In this document: one piece after another, positions 28,692-37,027 of the stretch
Numbering within the stretch: the first letter of the stretch is position 1
Layout of the letters: every line of letters starts with the position of its first letter
The notes under the pieces: model-generated
The model's database searches: none
The model's input: the letters and a program-made list of their open reading frames with translations, nothing else
Told to the model about the DNA's origin: nothing
Assembly (NCBI GenBank): GCA_016222805.1
Contig: JACRQG010000046.1
Location: 1 to 64,000 of the forward strand
DNA: 64,000 bases
Direction of reading: 5' to 3'
DNA from: Verrucomicrobiota bacterium
GTDB lineage: Bacteria > Verrucomicrobiota > Verrucomicrobiia > Opitutales > Opitutaceae
Position numbers and translations under genes: made by a program

Positions 28692-29303
28692 ATGATTACC
28701 TCGCTGCAGGGAATCCTCGTCGAGTCGACGCCCTTGCGGGCCGTGGTTGAGCTGAACGGGCTCGGTTATGAAGTAAACGTGCCGGTCACCACGGCCGAGC
28801 GACTGCCCTCTCCGGGGGCGACGATCAAACTCCACACCCTCGTGATCTACCGGGAGGACGCACAGACGCTTTACGGTTTTGTCACTCCCGAGGAACGCGA
28901 TTTCTTCCGCCTGCTGATTGAAAACGTCACGGGAGTCGGTCCCAAGATGGCGCTGACCATCATGAGCCGCCTCTCGCTGGCCTCGTTGGAAGGCGCAATT
29001 CGCGCCGGCGATATCGCGACGTTGGCGAAGTGCCCGGGTATCGGCCGCAAGACCGCGGAGCGCCTCGTGGTCGAATTGAAGGCCAAAGTGGGAGGTGCCA
29101 GTGTCGCGGAGAAATCCGGGGAGCCAGCGACTGCGGCGGGATCCGGATCGGCAGGGACCTCCGCGTCGCAGGACGCCGTGGCGGCCTTGGTGGCCTTGGG
29201 ATATCGTACGGCCGACGCGGATGAGGCGGTGCGCCGCGCCGCGCTCGCGCTGGGTCCAAAGGCGGGCACCGAGGCCCTAATCAAAAAGGCCCTCGGAGGA
29301 TAG
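28692..29303 (+). CDS. ruvA: Holliday junction DNA helicase subunit RuvA
   Basis: Binds four-way DNA junctions and loads RuvB for branch migration. It has 203 residues. The OB-fold start MITSLQGILVEST, the two helix-hairpin-helix segments (LIENVTGVGPKMAL and LAKCPGIGRKTAERLV) and a C-terminal RuvB-contact domain (DAVAALVALGYRTADA) are all seen, linked by an Ala/Gly/Ser-rich spacer. The ATG at 28692 was preferred to the GTG one codon earlier. No ruvB or ruvC is adjacent. Confidence 0.95.
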   Translation: MITSLQGILVESTPLRAVVELNGLGYEVNVPVTTAERLPSPGATIKLHTLVIYREDAQTLYGFVTPEERDFFRLLIENVTGVGPKMALTIMSRLSLASLEGAIRAGDIATLAKCPGIGRKTAERLVVELKAKVGGASVAEKSGEPATAAGSGSAGTSASQDAVAALVALGYRTADADEAVRRAALALGPKAGTEALIKKALGG

Positions 29304-29351
29304 GCGCGGTTGCCTGGGCAGGTGCTGCCTGCAGGCTCCGTTTCCGGGCAA

Positions 29352-29382
29352 CAAAAAGCGGAAGGCCAAGAGGCCTTCCGCT
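29352..29382 (-). terminator. Intrinsic terminator for the minus-strand small-protein genes
   Basis: Read on the minus strand this is an 11-bp perfect stem (agcggaaggcc / ggccttccgct) with loop tctt and a following T run. It lies 29 bases after the stop of the gene at 29411-29620. On the plus strand there is no T run, so it does not serve ruvA. Confidence 0.85.
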
Positions 29383-29410
29383 GGAGAAAGACGAATATGG
29401 CGCGAGAAGA

Positions 29411-29620
29411 TCAGGCCGCCAGGCTCACCACACCGGAATGGGCTGCTTCCGCATGCGCCGGGGCGACCGTAGCAACACGATCGTTCGTGACGATCTGGTG
29501 GAAGCCCTCGGCGTCCTCAAAGCCCTCCGGCGCGGAGCGAACGGCGAAGTAGGTCACGACGGCACCCACCGCCAAGGTGAGCAGGCCGATGACTGAGGCG
29601 AGGACGAACACGGAGTTCAT
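29411..29620 (-). CDS. Small single-pass membrane protein, APEG family member 1
   Basis: A 69-residue protein not recognised as any named family. Residues 3-26 form one hydrophobic helix (VFVLASVIGLLTLAVGAVVTY). It is followed by RSAPEGFEDAEGF, which recurs in two neighbouring small genes (APEGIEDSDGF, APEGHEDQNGF) at the same distance from the start. The tail after the motif is Ala/His/Val-rich. The start ATG overlaps the stop of member 2, and a strong terminator follows. The shared motif on the membrane boundary argues that it is a real gene. Function unknown. Confidence 0.7.
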   Translation of the reverse strand: MNSVFVLASVIGLLTLAVGAVVTYFAVRSAPEGFEDAEGFHQIVTNDRVATVAPAHAEAAHSGVVSLAA

Positions 29621-30018
29621 GGTGAAAGTATGCCACGAGAGGGTCCCGCCGGCCATCCGGAGGCTCCCGTAATCTGCCCTGCGGACCTTCCGTACGTGGT
29701 GCGTGTACTCTGCCTCCACCTCGACGGGCCGGCCTCCTGTCCGGTCAAAGAAGCCTGAGGCTCTGTATTTGTAAGGCCCTGTCTATTAAAGCCTATTGGA
29801 CATCCATGGATCCTGACCCAGCTCGCCGGTTCGAGGTCGGCCGCGCCTCCGCGACCGGACGAGTGCATTCCCGCAAACGAATCGGGGGCTTTGATATCCA
29901 CCCACCAGAATCCGTCGGAATCCTCAATCCCCTCGGGAGCTCCCATCAGCGCGCGGGTTGTGAGCCAGGTGGCGACGATGGCGAGGATGAGACCGACGGA
30001 GATGAAGCCGAAGAGCAT
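29617..30018 (-). CDS. Small membrane protein, APEG family member 2, with long tail
   Basis: The first 50 residues match the neighbours: hydrophobic helix FGFISVGLILAIVATWL followed by GAPEGIEDSDGFWW. From about residue 55 the frame runs on for 80 more residues of unstructured, lower-quality coding sequence until a stop overlapping member 1. That tail may be real or a chance open frame. The ATG at 30018 was chosen because it aligns the helix with members 1 and 3. A GTG at 30036 adds six residues. No function is known. Confidence 0.6.
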   Translation of the reverse strand: MLFGFISVGLILAIVATWLTTRALMGAPEGIEDSDGFWWVDIKAPDSFAGMHSSGRGGAADLEPASWVRIHGCPIGFNRQGLTNTEPQASLTGQEAGPSRWRQSTRTTYGRSAGQITGASGWPAGPSRGILSP

Positions 30019-30144
30019 GGGCGCGGCTTGGGACACCCTCCCATCGACCCTTCAGTCTCCGGCTTTAGCCTGATTCCGTTGCCAGCTGGTCTGGCAATCG
30101 CTGCTCCCGCGGATCCTGCCCTGCTCGCCCCCGCCGCGGTCCGC

Positions 30145-30519
30145 CTATTTCTTCGGCGACACCGAGAGGGCGCTGTTCACCGCACCGAGCATCGCCTCGG
30201 CGGTTACCGGTTTCGTCAGGACCTTTCCGGCACCCAGGTATGAAGCGAGGTAAAGAAACTGGGCCGACTCCGGCGCTCCCGACATGGCAACGACCGGTAG
30301 ATTGGGATGGTCGCGCAATAATGTCTCGATCACCTGCACCCCATCGGCACGGGGCATCACCATGTCGGTGATCACCAACTCCGCCGGACGTTTCCGAAAC
30401 ACCTCGAGCCCCTGGACTCCATCCTCCGCCTGCTCCACGGAGTGCCCGGCGGACGCGACAATTTTCGCCACATACTCGCGGGTCAGCGGATCATCATCGA
30501 TGACAAGAATGCGGGCCAT
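30145..30519 (-). CDS. Stand-alone response-regulator receiver protein
   Basis: A CheY-like protein of 124 residues with a receiver domain and no output domain. The acidic pocket is in LVIDDDPLTREY, the phosphoacceptor Asp is in ELVITDMVMPRADG, the switch Ser is in VVAMSGAPES and the conserved Lys is in VLTKPVTAEA. It would pass a phosphoryl signal by protein contact. No histidine kinase is adjacent. It sits between a sugar transferase and two APEG small-protein genes on the same strand, so it might control polysaccharide synthesis; this is inference. Confidence 0.93.
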   Translation of the reverse strand: MARILVIDDDPLTREYVAKIVASAGHSVEQAEDGVQGLEVFRKRPAELVITDMVMPRADGVQVIETLLRDHPNLPVVAMSGAPESAQFLYLASYLGAGKVLTKPVTAEAMLGAVNSALSVSPKK

Positions 30520-30581
30520 GATTCGGGGGGGAGCTTGGCGGCCGGGGCCGGCTTTTCGGCGAACGAGCCGCTACGGGACGG

Positions 30582-31319
30582 TCACGGGCTGGGATCCGAC
30601 CGGAGCAAGGCACCGGGCAGCGCATCCGGCACCGTTTGCTCGGGAATTGCCGCCAGGGCCGCCTGGCGGGCGGCGCGGCGGGCTCGGGTGACATCCACGT
30701 ATTGGATGCACAGGGCCGGGATGGTTCGGACGATAATCCACAGGTCCAGGCCCAGGCTCCTCCGGTCACCATACGCCCGGTCCAGCCGGATCATCTCATC
30801 AAAGGTCGTGCGGTTCTTTCCCGAGACCTGCCACAAGCCGGTCAACCCGGGCACACTCCGACACCTTTCCCGCTGCTCGGCGGTGTATTGCTCGTATTCA
30901 TACGGAATGCACGGCCGCGGGCCGACGATGCTCATCTCGCCGCGCCAGACGTTCACGATCTGCGGCAGTTCATCCAGCCCGGTGGTGCGGAGGATCCAGG
31001 CGCCCGGAATGAGGCGCGCGTCGCCACGGGCGTCGAGCTTCTGCATGGGGACGTGCGAACGCATCAGCCGGGCAAAATGCTGCTGGTGCCCGGAGGTGTC
31101 GGCCCCCACCTGCATCGTACGAAACTTGTAAATCTTGAATCGCCGGCCGTTCAGCCCGACGCGCTCCTGGCGGAAAAAGATCACGCCCGGAGAGAGCAGC
31201 TTCATGACCAGGCCGACCAACACGGTAAGGAGAACCAGGAACGGAAACGCGAGGACGCAGCAGATCAGGTCCACCAAGCGCTTCCACCGCGGAAGGGGAT
31301 CGCCATCAGCTCGACTCAT
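30582..31319 (-). CDS. Undecaprenyl-phosphate sugar phosphotransferase
   Basis: A WcaJ/EpsL-type bacterial sugar transferase of 245 residues that starts exopolysaccharide or O-unit synthesis by placing a sugar phosphate on the lipid carrier. It has KRLVDLICC at the membrane entry, a single long hydrophobic segment, RVGLNGRRFKIYKFRTM, LDELPQIVNVWRGEMS, VGPRP and GLTGLWQVSGKNR, all hallmark motifs. The C-terminal 40 residues are Ala/Arg-rich. The ATG at 31319 was chosen; an upstream extension lacks similarity. The inverted repeat at 31395-31407 lies about 75 bases upstream and may be its operator. Confidence 0.92.
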   Translation of the reverse strand: MSRADGDPLPRWKRLVDLICCVLAFPFLVLLTVLVGLVMKLLSPGVIFFRQERVGLNGRRFKIYKFRTMQVGADTSGHQQHFARLMRSHVPMQKLDARGDARLIPGAWILRTTGLDELPQIVNVWRGEMSIVGPRPCIPYEYEQYTAEQRERCRSVPGLTGLWQVSGKNRTTFDEMIRLDRAYGDRRSLGLDLWIIVRTIPALCIQYVDVTRARRAARQAALAAIPEQTVPDALPGALLRSDPSP

Positions 31320-31394
31320 GGAAGCTGATGTTTGGGCTGTTGGAGCTGCGGTCGAGTGTACCGACAGGTGGAAAACGCACAGACCGGGGTAAGT

Positions 31395-31407
31395 AGTACT
31401 GCGTACT
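31395..31407. promoter_or_regulatory. Inverted repeat upstream of the sugar transferase, possible operator
   Basis: agtac-tgc-gtact, a perfect 5-bp dyad with a 3-base centre, flanked by gggg on one side and ccc on the other. It lies in the intergenic region upstream of the sugar transferase start at 31319. The form would suit a LuxR/FixJ-type regulator. No such regulator is adjacent, so this is a guess from symmetry and position. Confidence 0.35.
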
Positions 31408-31493
31408 CCCCCTGCCACCGACGCCGCGGAACCGGCTCCCAGTCTCCGCGGACGAAAAACTCCCAAACCACTCGCCTTCGGCGCTGCGAACGC

Positions 31494-31622
31494 TCAGCTG
31501 CGTTCGTCCTCCTGGAAACCGTTCTGGTCTTCGTGCCCTTCTGGAGCACGGGCACAAGCAACCCAGATGAAAGCCAAGCTCCCGAGTGTCGCGATCAGCA
31601 GCGCGGCAAATACCGTGGTCAT
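31494..31622 (-). CDS. Small single-pass membrane protein, APEG family member 3
   Basis: A 42-residue protein, too short for most gene finders. Residues 3-24 are hydrophobic (VFAALLIATLGSLAFIWV), then ACARAPEGHEDQNGFQEDERS to the stop. The APEGxEDxxGF motif starts at residue 26, comparable to positions 27 and 30 in the two genes at 29.4-30.0 kb. It lies upstream of the sugar transferase on the same strand. An alternative ATG at 31664 adds 14 Pro-rich residues. Function unknown. Confidence 0.6.
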   Translation of the reverse strand: MTTVFAALLIATLGSLAFIWVACARAPEGHEDQNGFQEDERS

Positions 31623-32542
31623 GGTGCGAGCGGGGGGCGGCAGGGGTTGGTCGTGTCCAGGCATGGAGCCCGAAGACTGCTTACGTGCAGCAGCGCCGAG
31701 ATCCGAGGACGTAACGCAGGGCCCATGCCGAAGGACCCTCCCCAGAGGGCTCTCAGCCGAATGCACTCACTGGCGGGGCGTTGCGATGGAAATTCCGCCA
31801 GGATCGGCGGCCGCACAACCCGCACGCGAAGGCAAAGTGTAAGCGATTCCGACAGCCGAGCGGTGCGTATCCGCCTCGATTTTAAGGCATTAGATTTGCA
31901 TGTGCCGCCAAGAATGCGCCCCAACCGTCACCCCGTCGCGGCCGGAGCCACGTGTCCGCTCGGCTCTCAACCACCGGCGGACCGACCCGACCCGCTGAAG
32001 GGCAGGTCTGAACCCCGACCCGCCATCGATGGATGCGCAAGCCCCCCCGAGGCCGATTCGAGATCACGGAACGGATTTACGGGAGTGGTTTGGATCGGCA
32101 GCCGCGGCCACGGCATCGGCAGTTGGGGCTTCAGCCAATGGGGCACGGGGATCGCGACGGAACCGGCGGTGTGGGGTGCAGGGTTCACAGGCATTCCTCC
32201 AGTTTGATGGGCTCAGCGAGGGAATTTGATGGTGGGAACTAGAACGTCGTCAGCGTGCCACGATCGATCTTTCCTGTCATCGGTACCTCCCGCCGATCGC
32301 GATGGGCAAATCCGCGTGGGAATGCTGCGTATTTCCCCGCCTTTTTTCGCGAAGCGTACGTGCTTCTACCTGCCCTTGGGCCGGGGGACCGGTCGAACCT
32401 GCCGCCGGCCATCGCCGCGCCGAAACGACTTTACTGCCCTCGCGTGCGGAGGGAGAGTCGCGGGCACCTTCCTGCCTCATGCAATCGCCGCCCGGCCCTC
32501 CATTGGAATCGGCGCTTCCAGCGTTCCGCAGGTGATTTTTCC
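31623..32542. other. Long non-coding or uncertain interval
   Basis: About 920 bases with no convincing gene, between the minus-strand member 3 and the plus-strand receiver gene. Several frames stay open because of GC content. One plus frame ending at 32207 is rich in Gly and Trp (GIGSWGFSQWGTGIA) but has no clear start and no known relative. Promoters for both flanking genes should lie here. No tRNA, T-tailed hairpin or repeat was recognised. Confidence 0.4.
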
Positions 32543-32941
32543 ATGGCCGACCCCTCCCAAACCGCCTCGTCCTCCCCGCTCGTCGTGTTGCTGGTCGACG
32601 ACGAACTGCCGCTCCTCGATTCCCTGCGTCTCGGGCTCGGTTCGTCTTTCGACGTTGATCTCGCGACTTCCACCGCCGAGGCCGATCTGATGATGGCGAC
32701 GCGCCGGTACGATGTGGTGGTGAGCGATCACCTCATGCCCGGGGAGGAGGGTCTGCAGTTTCTCCTGCGCGCCAGCGAACGCTACCCCGAGACCAAGCGT
32801 ATCTTGATTACCGGATACGCCAATCCCGAGCTGCTCTCCCGCAGCGTGGGCATCGCCGGTCTGGCCGCCTGCCTGTTCAAGCCCGTCCGCGCGGCGGTGC
32901 TCGCCGACACAATCCTCCAGGCGGTAAAGGGGCGCTCATGA
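32543..32941 (+). CDS. Response-regulator receiver protein
   Basis: A 132-residue receiver-only protein. LLVDDELPLLDSLR supplies the acidic pair, the phosphoacceptor Asp is in YDVVVSDHLMPGEEG, the switch Thr in RILITGYAN and the Lys in CLFKPVRAAV. This wording (SDHLMPGEEGLQFL, ITGYANPE) is close to the RpfG/HD-GYP-type receivers, but no HD-GYP domain follows. ATG 32543 was selected; the frame is open further upstream without similarity. The stop overlaps the start of the PHP gene (TCATGA), suggesting coupled translation. Confidence 0.9.
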   Translation: MADPSQTASSSPLVVLLVDDELPLLDSLRLGLGSSFDVDLATSTAEADLMMATRRYDVVVSDHLMPGEEGLQFLLRASERYPETKRILITGYANPELLSRSVGIAGLAACLFKPVRAAVLADTILQAVKGRS

Positions 32942-33780
32942 ACCGCCGCCGCTTTCTCGGGACCGCCCTGGCGGGCGCCACGGCGCTGGCCGGGCGGGGT
33001 TTCGGCGCCGCCCGTCCGCCATTCCCCACGAACCCGCAGGGCCTGCCCCTCGTCGACCTGCACGTCCACCCCGATCGCAGCACCTTGGCCGCCATCGCCG
33101 CGCTGGCACGCGAACAGGGAGTTCGATACGGACTGGTCGAACACGCCGGCACCAAAGAGAATGTCTATCCCCGGGTGCTCAGCTCCGACGCGGAGTTGCT
33201 CGCCTGGGTCGACGAACTGGAACCACACGGCTTCCTCAAGGGCATCCAGGCGGAGTGGATCGACTGGAGTGGGTGCTTCTCGCGCGCGGCGCTCGCCCGC
33301 CTCGACTACGTGCTCACCGATGCGATGACCATGCCCGGCCCCGGCGGACGGCGGATGAAGCTCTGGGAAAAAGACGCCGTGATTGAGGATGATGCGCAGC
33401 GCTTCATGGACCGCTTTGTCGACTGGCATGTGCAGGTACTCCGGGAACAGCCGATCGACGTCCTGGGCAATGTTTCCTGGCTGCCTGCAAAGTTTGCCGC
33501 CGACTATGAGCGGCTCTGGACGCAAGCGCGCATCGAGCGGGTCGTGGGCGAGTTTGTCCGCCAGGGCGTAGCCCTCGAGATAAGCTCAAGCTACCAGATT
33601 CCCAAGACGTCCTTCCTGAAGCTGGCCCGGGAGGCCGGGGTGAAGTTCTGCTTCGGATCCAACGGTCGCTATCCCGCGATGGGCCGGCTGGAATATTCGC
33701 TCCAGGCAGCGCAGGCGCTGCGGCTGAGTCCCGGCGATTGCTGGCTCCCCGGCGGCAGTCCGCCGCGGGCCGCGCGCTAG
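32938..33780 (+). CDS. Tat-exported PHP-type metal-dependent hydrolase
   Basis: A 280-residue protein. MNRRRFLGTALAG is a twin-arginine signal. The mature part opens with LVDLHVHPDRSTLAA, a PHP-superfamily metal motif, followed by YGLVEHAG and a late SSYQIPKTSFL and KFCFGSNGRYPAMG. Related PHP proteins hydrolyse phosphoesters or phosphotriesters, or act as histidinol-phosphatase-like enzymes. Export suggests an envelope substrate. It overlaps the receiver gene by 4 bases. Confidence 0.75.
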   Translation: MNRRRFLGTALAGATALAGRGFGAARPPFPTNPQGLPLVDLHVHPDRSTLAAIAALAREQGVRYGLVEHAGTKENVYPRVLSSDAELLAWVDELEPHGFLKGIQAEWIDWSGCFSRAALARLDYVLTDAMTMPGPGGRRMKLWEKDAVIEDDAQRFMDRFVDWHVQVLREQPIDVLGNVSWLPAKFAADYERLWTQARIERVVGEFVRQGVALEISSSYQIPKTSFLKLAREAGVKFCFGSNGRYPAMGRLEYSLQAAQALRLSPGDCWLPGGSPPRAAR

Positions 33781-33892
33781 TTCGCGACGCCTCTCTGTCC
33801 CGGAATCGGCCCATGCCTCCACGCGACCGTTCCTCGTCCACGCCCGGTGATTCCCCTGCGTGCGGCGACCCGCTCCCTTCTCCGTCCGCAAC

Positions 33893-34702
33893 ATGTCCAT
33901 GAAGAAAACATCCATCGCCCTCCTCTCCCTGATCACCTGCCTTGGTGCGTTTGCCGCCGAGGAGAACAAGCCCTACCCGCTCGGATACTCGGATACTCCG
34001 CTCATTCCCGGGACCAAGTGGAAGGTTCACGACATCGACCGCCCCCACCCGCCGGCGGTGAGCCCCGGTGCCAGGCTCGGAGACGCCCCGGCCGATGCCA
34101 TCATCCTGTTCAACGGGAAGGATACCTCGCAGTTCTACTCGCTGAAGAAGGATAATCCGAACCAGCAGCCGTGTCCGTGGGTGATCGAGAATGGAGAGTT
34201 GCTGGTCAATGGAGGCGATTGCTGGACCAAGCTCCAGTTCGCGAGTTGCCAGCTGCACCTCGAGTGGAAGAGCCATCCGACCACGAAGGGAAACTCGCAA
34301 AAGAAGGGCAATGGCGGGGTCTTCTTCATGGACCGCTACGAAAGCCAGATGCTCGATTGCGACAACAACCCGACCTATGCCGACGGCATGGCTGGCAGCG
34401 TCTACGGCCAGACTCCTCCCCTCGTGAACGCGGTGCGCAAGGCCGGCGAGTGGCAGGTGTATGACATCGTGTTTACCGCCCCGAAGCTGCAGAACGGCAA
34501 GGTGGTGGAGCCCGCCCGAATCACGACCTTCCTCAATGGTGTCTGCGTGCAGAACAACACCGCCATCATGGGGCCCACCAAACACAAGCAAACGACGGAC
34601 TACAGCGGCGTGTTTCCGGAAAAGGCTCCCCTGCGTTTTCAGGACCACAAGAACGAGCCGCCGATCCGGATGCGTAACATCTGGGTGCGCCCCCTGCCCT
34701 GA
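33893..34702 (+). CDS. DUF1080 / 3-keto-disaccharide hydrolase-type secreted protein
   Basis: A 269-residue secreted protein with a signal peptide (MKKTSIALLSLITCLGAFA). The DUF1080 fold follows: AIILFNGKDTSQF, GNGGVFFMDRYESQML, GEWQVYDIVFTAPK and a final IRMRNIWVRPLP. Members are concanavalin-like sandwiches; some hydrolyse 3-keto-glycosides made by Gfo/Idh-type dehydrogenases. A Gfo/Idh oxidoreductase occurs 8 kb away in the polysaccharide locus. The start is ATG 33893 or 33899; neither has a clear ribosome-binding site. Confidence 0.85.
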   Translation: MSMKKTSIALLSLITCLGAFAAEENKPYPLGYSDTPLIPGTKWKVHDIDRPHPPAVSPGARLGDAPADAIILFNGKDTSQFYSLKKDNPNQQPCPWVIENGELLVNGGDCWTKLQFASCQLHLEWKSHPTTKGNSQKKGNGGVFFMDRYESQMLDCDNNPTYADGMAGSVYGQTPPLVNAVRKAGEWQVYDIVFTAPKLQNGKVVEPARITTFLNGVCVQNNTAIMGPTKHKQTTDYSGVFPEKAPLRFQDHKNEPPIRMRNIWVRPLP

Positions 34703-34851
34703 TTCGCGCCGACCGCGGTTTCAACGATCGTCGCGGCCGCGGTTAATTCGAAGCAAAAGGCGCCGCCGTGTCGTGACCCGCGTTCGGGCGGCGCGCCAGC
34801 GCGGCCAGGCGAGTTTGTCCGCCAAAGCGTCGCCGGCTGCTTCGCCGCCGC

Positions 34852-35412
34852 TCAGGCGGTCGCCACCCGGCGCTCCCGGGCCACAAACCACAAGGGTCGG
34901 CCGTCGTCGTCCAGGATCGGCGTAATCGCGACGTCGACCACGTAGCGGCTCCCGTCCTTGTGGTAATTGATCAGCCGCTCCCGACACGGACGTCGTTCCC
35001 GAACCGCGGTTCGGATCCGCTCGACGGTGCCGGAATCGGTCTCGGGTCCCTGCAACACCTGGCTGGGGCGCCGGCCCTTGATCTCCGCCAGCGCGTGCCC
35101 GCACAACGCGGTGAAGGCCGGATTGACCCATTCGAACGTCCCGTCCGGCGTTGTGACCACGAGCGCCTCCGGCTCCGGCGGGCGGCCCCGGCCGCCCAGC
35201 GTGGCGAGCAGGCGCGATTTGAGCATCGTCGGCGGCGGCGTTGGCGCCATTCGGGTCAGGACCAGCGAAGCTTCGACCGCCTGCAGGGAAGCGACGTGCG
35301 CCTGCAGTTCCGCGTCGAACTCCATCAGCACTTCAAACCCCTCCCGCTCCGGGCCGGTCATGGACCCGGTGACATAACGCACGGCGCGCTCCTGGAGCAA
35401 TTCACTCACCAT
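34852..35412 (-). CDS. PAS-domain protein with anti-sigma-like N-terminus
   Basis: A 186-residue protein. The N-terminal 70 residues (ERAVRYVTGSMTGPEREGFEVLMEF, shown here only as a cue) resemble the helical start of anti-sigma-K-type factors, without zinc ligands. The C-terminal PAS domain (FEWVNPAFTALCGHALAEIKG, then VLQGPETDSGTVERIR and YHKDGSRYVVDVAITPI) is of the LOV-like class, but the photoactive Cys of GRNCRFLQ is absent (GRRPSQVLQ). A TTG at 35448 would add 12 residues. No sigma factor is adjacent. A sensory or partner-binding role is inferred. Confidence 0.7.
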   Translation of the reverse strand: MVSELLQERAVRYVTGSMTGPEREGFEVLMEFDAELQAHVASLQAVEASLVLTRMAPTPPPTMLKSRLLATLGGRGRPPEPEALVVTTPDGTFEWVNPAFTALCGHALAEIKGRRPSQVLQGPETDSGTVERIRTAVRERRPCRERLINYHKDGSRYVVDVAITPILDDDGRPLWFVARERRVATA

Positions 35413-35504
35413 CGCACGCAGAGGTACGCGTGCGTCGGTGCCCGTCAAAGCAGAATTGCGGATTGCCGCATCCCGCCCGGACCAGCAGGCTGCCCTTCGA
35501 CATC

Positions 35505-36206
35505 ATGAAAGTCTGCATCTTCGGAGTCTCCGGGGTGGCCCTCGGGAAGCACAATGTGAAGGACCCGCGCCTCGACGAGGCCGATCGGCTGGTGGAGGCG
35601 AAGAAGAAAGTCTACGCCCAGGTCGAGGTCGTGGGGCCCGAGGAGGCGCTGAAGGCCGACGCGATTGTCACCACCGCCGATTCCCGCCTGGAACTCGTCC
35701 TGCAGGACCTCGAGTTTGTGGAGACGCGGCTCGCCCGCAATCCCGCCCCCCAGGAAGCGGCCGTGCTGCAGAAGATGAAAGCGGCACTGGAGGCCGAGCG
35801 GTTCATTTCCGCCGCGGGAATCACCGCCGACGAGTGGGCCACCACCGAAGCACATGCCTTTTTGACCGCCAAACCGGTGATTGTGGGAACCGCCGACGAG
35901 GTCGCGGCTTTCGACACCCTGCTGGTGCGGGTACTGGCGGAGAGTGGCGTCATCTGCTTCCTGACCGTCGGCGGCATCGAGAACCGTGCCTGGCCGATCA
36001 AGCGCGGCCTCACCGCCCCGGAGGCGGCCGCGACGATTCACACCGACCTGCTCAAGAGCTTCATCCGCGCCGAAGTCATCGGCTGGGCGGACTTCATCGC
36101 CGCCGGAGGCGAAAAGCAGGCCAAGCATGCCGGGAAGCTGCGGCTCGAATCGAGGGCCTACGTGATGCAGGACTACGACGTGGTGAATTTCCGGGTGAAC
36201 AAGTGA
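35505..36206 (+). CDS. YchF/OLA1-related protein lacking the GTPase P-loop
   Basis: A 233-residue protein whose second half is clearly YchF-like: a helical arm ([16 protein letters not shown]) and the TGS-type C-terminal domain ([18 protein letters not shown], then [15 protein letters not shown]). The N-terminus keeps the opening beta strand ([14 protein letters not shown]) and the [19 protein letters not shown] segment found downstream of the P-loop in YchF, but the intervening GTPase motifs and later switch regions are missing. It is about 130 residues shorter than YchF (about 363). It probably binds the ribosome or partners without hydrolysing ATP. A true ychF is expected elsewhere. Confidence 0.8.
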   Translation: MKVCIFGVSGVALGKHNVKDPRLDEADRLVEAKKKVYAQVEVVGPEEALKADAIVTTADSRLELVLQDLEFVETRLARNPAPQEAAVLQKMKAALEAERFISAAGITADEWATTEAHAFLTAKPVIVGTADEVAAFDTLLVRVLAESGVICFLTVGGIENRAWPIKRGLTAPEAAATIHTDLLKSFIRAEVIGWADFIAAGGEKQAKHAGKLRLESRAYVMQDYDVVNFRVNK

Positions 36207-36321
36207 CGCGCCGGCGGACCGCGCCGAGACCGGGAGTCGAAGGCGAAAGTTGACGGACGGGCCGGGCGGTGCATTGGTACGCCCTCTTCGGTTCCTTCAA
36301 CCCGCAACCACATCCGTACCC

Positions 36322-36954
<633 letters not shown>

Positions 36955-36981
36955 GCGAACCGCTCCTGGCCTCTTTCCCGC

Positions 36982-37009
36982 AGCCGCACCCCGCCGGGTG
37001 CGGCTTTTT
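36982..37009 (+). terminator. Intrinsic terminator of sodA
   Basis: 10-bp perfect stem (agccgcaccc / gggtgcggct), loop cgcc, then a T run. It lies between sodA and the convergent TolB-like gene. Confidence 0.9.
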
Positions 37010-37027
37010 CGTGCCGCCTCCGCAGCG

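Noticed and set aside
29304-29382. Hairpin after ruvA taken as the ruvA terminator
   Set aside because: The T run exists only on the minus strand, so it was assigned to the small-protein genes instead.
31967-32207. Gly/Trp-rich frame in the 31.6-32.5 kb gap
   Set aside because: No clear start, ribosome-binding site or recognised relative, so not called as a gene.
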